Shown here piece by piece: positions 16,641 through 20,745 of a stretch of 20,745 nucleotides of DNA; positions within the stretch are counted from its first letter, which is position 1; every line of letters begins with the position of its first letter. The stretch is taken from contig JAUJNC010000070.1 of NCBI GenBank assembly GCA_030446525.1, forward strand, positions 1-20,745, in the 5' to 3' direction. The notes under the pieces were generated by a model. It did no database searches. It saw nothing but the letters and a program-made list of their open reading frames with translations, and had not been told where the DNA came from. This DNA is from Armatimonadaceae bacterium. Lineage in GTDB: Bacteria; Armatimonadota; Armatimonadia; Armatimonadales; Armatimonadaceae. Made by a program: the position numbers and the translations under genes.

Positions 16641-18047
16641 TTGCGGCCCAGATTGCGAGATCGGATCTGCCTGAACCTCGGGTAGGGCGGGAAGCGGTTG
16701 TCCCCGCAGCCCCAGGAGCAGGCCGTCCCAGGTCGCCATCTGCTGTCTGAACGGCATTGCGGATCCAGCGCCCGCGGACCACGAGAGGAAACCGGGCTGG
16801 CGGTTGACCAGCATCAGCGCGCCGTTGAGCAGGGCGGACACGCAGATCAGGGTGACAAGCGGCCTTCTGTGGCTTTGCCAGTACCGCACCAGGATGGCGG
16901 CCACGCCGAGAAACAGGATGGGAAGGATCGGGACCAGGTACCGCGGTCCCCAGCCGCCGATGGCAAACCACAAGTCCATCTTCGCGATCGTCAGCGTGTA
17001 GGCAAGCGCACCTACCCCGAAGTATACCACGAGTTGACGGACAGCCGGGGCCAGGGTCCTCCAGGCGAACGGCAGCAGGAGCAACAGAAGAAACACGGGC
17101 GCGAACACAAAGAGGCCACGGTTGGGCGACAACAAAAGCCCATAGGACCCCGCCGCCATACTACCCTGCAGGGCCGCAAACGGCGAGGAAAGCCCCGTCG
17201 CCCCCGTGCGTATCGGCGAACCCGTGCGCACGAGATTGTAAAGCATGCTCGGGAGGATCACCACGCCGATGGCCCCGAGGCAGTAAAGGGCGGGCCGCCA
17301 GCCCATCTTCCGCTGCAGCCGGTAGAGCACCCCGAGAACACCGACCAGAAGGAACGGCGCCAGCGAATAACGGAACGAGCACGCCACCACGAAAGAAAGG
17401 CCGATCTTCACGGCGTCCCCTGCGCGGGCTCCGTCGGCACGCAGTGCCCCCGCACAGTAGCGGAGCAGCATGCAGACGCCAACGCACGCTCCCAGGACAT
17501 CGTAGGCGCTTTTTGTGTAGGCCCAGAAGATGGTGGTGGTTGCAAACGCCAGACTCAGCAGAAACGCCGCCCTCGGCGGGTACAGGAGGGCAAACAGCCG
17601 GAACAGGAACCAGCATCCCGCGGCGGCGAACAGGGTGTAGCTGAGCGCGACCCCGAAGCGGCTGACCCAGGGCGGCTCCTTTATCTGGGAGGCTGCCGGC
17701 TGCTTCGTCACCTTCGAGCCGAGCCAGGCGGCGGGGAGCATGAACACGACCCCGCCGAGATCATGCGCCTGGAAGTACTGCCCCTTCCCGTCCGGCACCC
17801 ACAGGTTCGGCCACATCGGCATCGGCGACTCCTCCGTCACCAGCCTTCCCGTGTGTACCAGCAGCAGGGCCGCCTGCAGCTGTGCCTTCGGATCGATGCT
17901 GTCGATCCTGCCGCTGGAGAGCAGGAGAAAGAAACTGCAATAGAACAGGATGACACGTGCGGAGTATCGCTTCAGGGAGCGTTCTGGTACTGCCTGAGGT
18001 GATTCCTCGACTCTGTCTTCCTCTCGATGTCTGTCGATCACCCGCAT
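16551..18047 (-). CDS. Polytopic GT-C-like membrane protein, 3' end frameshifted
   Basis: A 498-codon frame with about twelve hydrophobic segments. After the first helix (RVILFYCSFFLLLSSGRIDS) come DPKAQLQAALLLVHTGRL and a PDGKGQYFQAHDLGG loop. Further on are FWAYTKSAYDVLGACVGVCM, the SPNRGLFVFAPVFLLLLL motif and the late AIGGWGPRYLVPILPILFLG motif. This layout matches a recurrent group of uncharacterised membrane glycosyltransferase-like proteins. The frame is open to about residue 470, then the tail becomes basic and non-native (PLGGSPDG onward). In the next frame FPDLWVVRPMEYS is followed, after another shift, by MAASALALLCTMIWCLRGRP, a plausible last helix ending near 16474. At least two indels therefore lie near 16590-16645, one at a TTTTCCC run. 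It is the promoter-proximal large gene of the cluster. The start at 18047 has no strong ribosome binding site. Confidence 0.75.
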   Translation of the reverse strand: MRVIDRHREEDRVEESPQAVPERSLKRYSARVILFYCSFFLLLSSGRIDSIDPKAQLQAALLLVHTGRLVTEESPMPMWPNLWVPDGKGQYFQAHDLGGVVFMLPAAWLGSKVTKQPAASQIKEPPWVSRFGVALSYTLFAAAGCWFLFRLFALLYPPRAAFLLSLAFATTTIFWAYTKSAYDVLGACVGVCMLLRYCAGALRADGARAGDAVKIGLSFVVACSFRYSLAPFLLVGVLGVLYRLQRKMGWRPALYCLGAIGVVILPSMLYNLVRTGSPIRTGATGLSSPFAALQGSMAAGSYGLLLSPNRGLFVFAPVFLLLLLLPFAWRTLAPAVRQLVVYFGVGALAYTLTIAKMDLWFAIGGWGPRYLVPILPILFLGVAAILVRYWQSHRRPLVTLICVSALLNGALMLVNRQPGFLSWSAGAGSAMPFRQQMATWDGLLLGLRGQPLPALPEVQADPISQSGPQFSRPLGGSPDGIFPAGAAWRRRHWRCCVR

Positions 18048-18184
18048 TCCGTTATTGTTGCCCCGCCGGTTCTCTGCAAATGGTTCGTCGGCAGAGTTCC
18101 GGGCCGCACGTCGTCTGATCCGTAGAGCGTGAAATCAATCATACCCAGTTCATCGCCAAGTGAATCCGATCCCCCGGCAAGCAT
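18038..18184 (-). CDS. Possible 48-codon leader ORF upstream of the polysaccharide cluster
   Basis: A short frame beginning MLAGGSDSLGDELGMIDFTL and ending ITECG. Its ATG at 18184 has GAGGGG ending 4 bases upstream, a better site than that of the downstream large gene, and its TGA (18038-18040) falls inside the first codons of that gene (ATG at 18047), so the two could be translationally coupled. It resembles no family I know, has no signal peptide or membrane helix, and its codon use is mixed. It may be a real small protein, a leader peptide or chance. Confidence 0.3.
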   Translation of the reverse strand: MLAGGSDSLGDELGMIDFTLYGSDDVRPGTLPTNHLQRTGGATITECG

Positions 18185-18203
18185 CCAGCCCCTCAACCTG
18201 ATA

Positions 18204-18209
18204 ATTATA
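18204..18209 (-). promoter_or_regulatory. Candidate -10 element for the polysaccharide cluster
   Basis: On the minus strand this is an exact TATAAT in an AT-rich patch of a GC-rich intergenic region, about 20 bases before the 48-codon frame and 160 before the first large gene. No good TTGACA-like -35 is present at 16-18 bases, so it may be weak, activator-dependent, or read by another sigma factor. Confidence 0.4.
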
Positions 18210-18273
18210 TTGTGAAAATGGGTCCCTTTCGTGGCACGACCAACTCGTGTGTCGGCATGAAAGGAAAAAGTGA

Positions 18274-19878
18274 ATGCAAAAGGGATTCTCGTTGACCGCA
18301 GCGATGCTGGCGTTGTGCCTGTTTGTCCCGGCCGAAGGGCAGCCAAGGGACTACTACGTCAGTCCGTCAGGATTTGACAGCAACAAAGGCACCTCGCCCG
18401 CGTCGGCGTGGAAAAGCATAGCCAGAGTGAACCAGGTCAACTTTGCCCCCGGTGACCGCGTCTTCTTCCAGGGCGGCGCTGCCTTCAAAGGCGTGATCTA
18501 TCTGGACGCGAATGACAAGGCTACGCCGACCAACCCCTTAACGGTGGGTTCTTATGGCGCGGGGCGCGCAACCATCCACGGCGGCGCCGGTAATGGGCTC
18601 GTTGCGTATAACTGTGGCGGCATCCGGATCACGAACCTCCGATTTGTCGGTCAGGAACGCACGACGAATGGCGCCGACGGGATCCTTTTCTACAACGACC
18701 TGCCCGGTGATGTGAAACTCTCGTTCGTTCGTATCGACAACGTCGAGGTGAGCGGGTTCGGCAAGTTCGGGATCACGATAGGTGCGTGGAACGGGCAGAG
18801 TGGTTACCGCGATGTGCGGGTTACACGCACTCTGCTGCACGACAATGCGCTCGCTGGCCTTATTACCTACGCAGAGACGCCAAACGTACATGAAAAGGTT
18901 TATGTCGGGTACACGAAGGCGTACGACAACCCGGGTTTACCGGGATGGCCAACGAACACCGGCAGTGGTATCGTCCTGGGAAGCGTGAACCACGGTGTGA
19001 TTGAACGCTGTGTTGCCCACGACAACGGCTCCCTGTGCGACGCGAATGAGGGGGGCGTTGGCATATGGGCGTATGATTCGACCGACGTCATCATCCAGCA
19101 CAACGAGTCGTACAACAACCGCACCAACGGCCCGGCGGACGGCGGCGGCTTCGACTTTGACCGGAATGTGTCCAACTCGGTGATGCAGTACAACTACTCG
19201 CACGGCAACGACGGCGCAGGGTACCTGCTGTGCCACATCCCGGGCGATGACAACTTTGCGGGCAATGTGGTCCGCTACAACATCAGTGAAAATGATGGGC
19301 GAAAAAACGGCTATGGGGCCATCTCCCTTTACGGTACGGTCCGCGACACCCAAATCTACAACAACACGGTGTTTGTTGGCCCGGAACACGCCGAGGGAAA
19401 CCCACCGGCGCTGCTTATCCGCGGCTCGACAGAGAACGTGTTCGTTCGCAACAACATTTTTCAAACAGCCGGCGGCCTCGGGTTGGTGGATTGCCCCGGC
19501 GGGGAAGGGGTGTTTTTCCAGGGGAACAACTACTTCTCCTCCGGTGACGCCTTTGTCATCGACTTCGCGGGCACAACCTACCGCAGTTTCAAAACGTGGC
19601 GTCACTTCACCGGACAAGAGTTTTTGAACGGCGTGTTCCTGGGTTCGAGCGTGGATCCGCAGTTAACCGGCCCCGGCCGGGGCCAAACCTTCAACGATGC
19701 CGCCCTTTTGCCCGCTCTGGACGCGTACCGATTGCGGCCGACCTCGCCGCTCTCGGGCGCCGGGCTGGACTCCCTGAGGCTCTTTGGCGTCCATCCCGGT
19801 ATGCAGGATTACTACGGCACCCGGCTCTCACCGGACATGCGCTACGCGGTGGGGGCGCACCAGGCTGTGCAGCCTTGA
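18274..19878 (+). CDS. Secreted right-handed parallel beta-helix protein (polysaccharide lyase/epimerase-like)
   Basis: A 534-residue exported protein. Residues 1-22 form a signal peptide (LTAAMLALCLFVPAEG) and the mature part starts near QPRDYYVSPSGFDSNKGT. That YYVSPSG...GTSPASAWKSI opening and the GDRVFFQGGAAFKGVIYL turn are typical of secreted pectate-lyase-superfamily proteins. Parallel beta-helix coils follow from about 85 to 420, with recurrent short strands separated by Asn/Gly turns: GIRITNLRFVG, DVIIQHNESYNN, SVMQYNYSHGNDGAG, DTQIYNNTVFVG and VFVRNNIF. The ATG at 18274 has AAAGGA about 9 bases upstream. It is divergent from the polysaccharide cluster across a 226-bp intergenic region. 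It probably cleaves, epimerises or binds the exported polymer; catalytic residues cannot be fixed by eye. Confidence 0.88.
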   Translation: MQKGFSLTAAMLALCLFVPAEGQPRDYYVSPSGFDSNKGTSPASAWKSIARVNQVNFAPGDRVFFQGGAAFKGVIYLDANDKATPTNPLTVGSYGAGRATIHGGAGNGLVAYNCGGIRITNLRFVGQERTTNGADGILFYNDLPGDVKLSFVRIDNVEVSGFGKFGITIGAWNGQSGYRDVRVTRTLLHDNALAGLITYAETPNVHEKVYVGYTKAYDNPGLPGWPTNTGSGIVLGSVNHGVIERCVAHDNGSLCDANEGGVGIWAYDSTDVIIQHNESYNNRTNGPADGGGFDFDRNVSNSVMQYNYSHGNDGAGYLLCHIPGDDNFAGNVVRYNISENDGRKNGYGAISLYGTVRDTQIYNNTVFVGPEHAEGNPPALLIRGSTENVFVRNNIFQTAGGLGLVDCPGGEGVFFQGNNYFSSGDAFVIDFAGTTYRSFKTWRHFTGQEFLNGVFLGSSVDPQLTGPGRGQTFNDAALLPALDAYRLRPTSPLSGAGLDSLRLFGVHPGMQDYYGTRLSPDMRYAVGAHQAVQP

Positions 19879-19889
19879 GTAACAGGCGT

Positions 19890-19924
19890 CGGCGGCGTGA
19901 CCGGTAACGCGGGTCACGCCGCCG
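19890..19924 (+). terminator. Hairpin after the beta-helix gene, terminator-like
   Basis: A perfect 13-bp stem (CGGCGGCGTGACC with its complement) closes a 9-base loop, starting 11 bases after the stop codon. No T tract follows directly. A weaker GAAGG/CCTTC hairpin followed by TTT lies at about 19942-19963. Together they plausibly stop transcription before the valS promoter; the first alone is not a canonical intrinsic terminator. Confidence 0.5.
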
Positions 19925-19973
19925 TGCCACGTCAGGGTGTCGAAGGGTTTAGACGCCTTCTTTGGGACAAATG

Positions 19974-19997
19974 CTTGTCAAGACCGGTCTTGACAAG
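19974..19997. promoter_or_regulatory. 24-bp perfect palindrome overlapping the valS promoter -35 box
   Basis: Each 12-base half (CTTGTCAAGACC) is the exact reverse complement of the other, with no spacer. The right half contains the TTGACA -35 hexamer at 19990-19995. A dimeric regulator bound here would block RNA polymerase, so it is a candidate operator. No regulator gene lies nearby. Confidence 0.6.
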
Positions 19998-20019
19998 GTG
20001 GTTTCTTAGCAGATATACT
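19990..20019 (+). promoter_or_regulatory. Sigma-70-type promoter of the T-box/valS transcript
   Basis: TTGACA at 19990-19995 and TATACT at 20014-20019, separated by 18 bases. The -35 is an exact match and the -10 differs by one base from consensus. Transcription should start near 20026, just before the T-box leader. This is the strongest promoter-like sequence in the window. Confidence 0.8.
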
Positions 20020-20040
20020 GGTGCCATAAAGCAGTTTCAT

Positions 20041-20358
20041 TGGCGAAGACGGGGAAGAGTAGGCAGTACTTCCGGGGAGTGCCAGAGAGCAAGGGTCACC
20101 GGCTGAGAGCCTTTGCAGAACCCGCGCCTGCCGAACGTCGCCCCTGAGCCTCGCGCAGAAAGAGAGGGAGGCTAACGAGCCATCCGTCTCGATTAGAGCG
20201 CGCCGGGTCCGCCCGTTAGCGCGGAAAGAGGGCGGGGGAAGCTCCCCCCGAACCGAGGTGGTACCGCGCGGAGCGTACCTCTGACACGACTTTGCTGTCC
20301 GAGAGGCCCCGCGTCCTTGGGTTTTCGTCAAACCCGGGGGCGCGGGGTTTTGTCTTTT
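20041..20358 (+). ncRNA. T-box leader (tRNA-Val-sensing riboswitch) of valS
   Basis: The leader binds uncharged tRNA and allows readthrough when valine-tRNA is short. Stem I is traceable: GGGG (20051-20054) pairs with CCCC (20141-20144), and GGCAG (20062-20066) pairs with CTGCC (20128-20132). Between them lies the internal loop AAGAGTA opposite GAACGTCG. The latter holds a GUC valine codon at 20137-20139 followed by a purine, as expected for a specifier. AGAGAG at 20085-20090 and GAGAGCC nearby fit the distal stem. The antiterminator T-box sequence GAGGTGGTACCGCG is at 20255-20268, close to the consensus AGGGTGGNACCGCG. An intrinsic terminator follows, then valS. The specifier agrees with the downstream gene. 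Confidence 0.92.
20307..20358 (+). terminator. Intrinsic terminator of the T-box leader
   Basis: CCCCGCG (20307-20313) pairs with CGCGGGG (20341-20347), with an inner GGGTTT/AAACCC helix, followed by TTTTGTCTTTT. It lies directly after the antiterminator element and is the off-state structure of the riboswitch. Confidence 0.85.
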
Positions 20359-20409
20359 CCGCGCCCGACGGGTACCCGCTTGTGGGTGAACTGCCCACGG
20401 AGAAGAAAG

Positions 20410-20745
20410 ATGAGCGACACACAGACGAAGGGCGATCGCGCCGCGGGCGCCGCCGAGCAGGGCTTCGCCGCCGACCTGCCCAAGACCTATGACCCGCAGG
20501 CGACCGAGAACGCCGTCTACGAGCGCTGGCTGGCGCGGGGCTGCTTCCGCGCCACGCCCGACGGGCGGGAGCCGTACTGCATCACGGTGCCGCCGCCCAA
20601 CATCACCGGCGCGCTGCACCTGGGCCACGCCCTGAACCACACGATCATGGACGCGCTGGGCCGGTGGAAGCGGATGCGGGGCTGCAACACCCTGATCCTG
20701 CCCGGGACGGACCACGCCGGCATCGCCACGCAGTCGGTGGTCGAA
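20410..20745 (+). CDS. valS: Valyl-tRNA synthetase (partial, 3' end outside window)
   Basis: The first 112 codons of a class Ia aminoacyl-tRNA synthetase, which charges tRNA-Val. ValRS features are clear: [20 protein letters not shown], then [18 protein letters not shown], which contains the HIGH-type ATP-binding motif as HLGH, and the conserved [16 protein letters not shown]. The ATG at 20410 has GGAG 7 bases upstream. The N-terminus has an extra 20 or so residues rich in Ala, Gly and Thr before the conserved core. Expression is controlled by the T-box leader directly upstream, whose GUC specifier matches the product. Confidence 0.97.
   Translation, partial: MSDTQTKGDRAAGAAEQGFAADLPKTYDPQATENAVYERWLARGCFRATPDGREPYCITVPPPNITGALHLGHALNHTIMDALGRWKRMRGCNTLILPGTDHAGIATQSVVE

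Noticed and set aside
16698..18002. A 434-codon plus-strand frame opposite the GT-C-like membrane gene
   Set aside because: Highly charged and low in complexity; the minus-strand reading gives coherent membrane helices and family motifs.
1..20745. CRISPR arrays, tRNA or rRNA genes, insertion sequences, integrases, toxin-antitoxin or phage genes
   Set aside because: I looked for spaced direct repeats, transposase or recombinase motifs and cloverleaf sequences and saw none I could support.

Overview
The window is high-GC bacterial chromosome. No gene in it is diagnostic for a phylum. A T-box leader on valS with a short Stem I, a VanW-family protein and an amidohydrolase/Rieske pair together suggest a non-proteobacterial lineage such as Chloroflexota, Armatimonadota or Actinomycetota; this is inference only.

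Layout. (1) 1-2362, minus strand: a VanW-family secreted protein followed by a MATE efflux transporter that runs off the left edge, with a 28-bp perfect palindrome at their junction. (2) 2593-4093, plus strand: a metal-dependent amidohydrolase followed 10 bp later by a Rieske ferredoxin-like protein. (3) 4090-18047, minus strand: a 14-kb surface-polysaccharide cluster. In transcription order it holds a polytopic GT-C-like membrane protein, a cellulose-synthase-like GT2, two PMT/ArnT-like GT-C glycosyltransferases, an unrecognised polytopic protein with a soluble C-terminal domain, a GT2, a Wzx-type flippase, a DPM1-like GT2 with C-terminal membrane segments, and a methyltransferase-GT2 fusion. 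(4) 18274-19878, plus strand: a secreted right-handed beta-helix protein, divergent from the cluster, probably acting on the polymer. (5) 19974-20745, plus strand: a near-consensus promoter whose -35 box lies in a 24-bp perfect palindrome, then a tRNA-Val T-box riboswitch with a visible GUC specifier, an intrinsic terminator, and the start of valS.

The most striking physical feature is that reading frames are broken repeatedly between about 8.67 and 16.65 kb, while genes on both sides, including the distal genes of the same cluster, are intact. Family motifs survive in order but hop between frames, sometimes at homopolymers. Either this part of the cluster is decaying, or the assembly has a local low-accuracy patch. 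I cannot decide from sequence alone, though the recoverable motifs and insertion-like shifts lean towards sequence error.

The logic of the cluster is conventional: GT2 enzymes build or charge lipid-linked sugars, GT-C enzymes use polyprenyl-phosphate sugars outside the membrane, a flippase exports the unit, and a secreted beta-helix enzyme trims or modifies it. I do not see a clearly new defence or mobile system. The best candidates for something undescribed are the palindrome on the valS promoter, the methyltransferase-GT2 fusion, the amidohydrolase-Rieske pair and the two-domain membrane protein.
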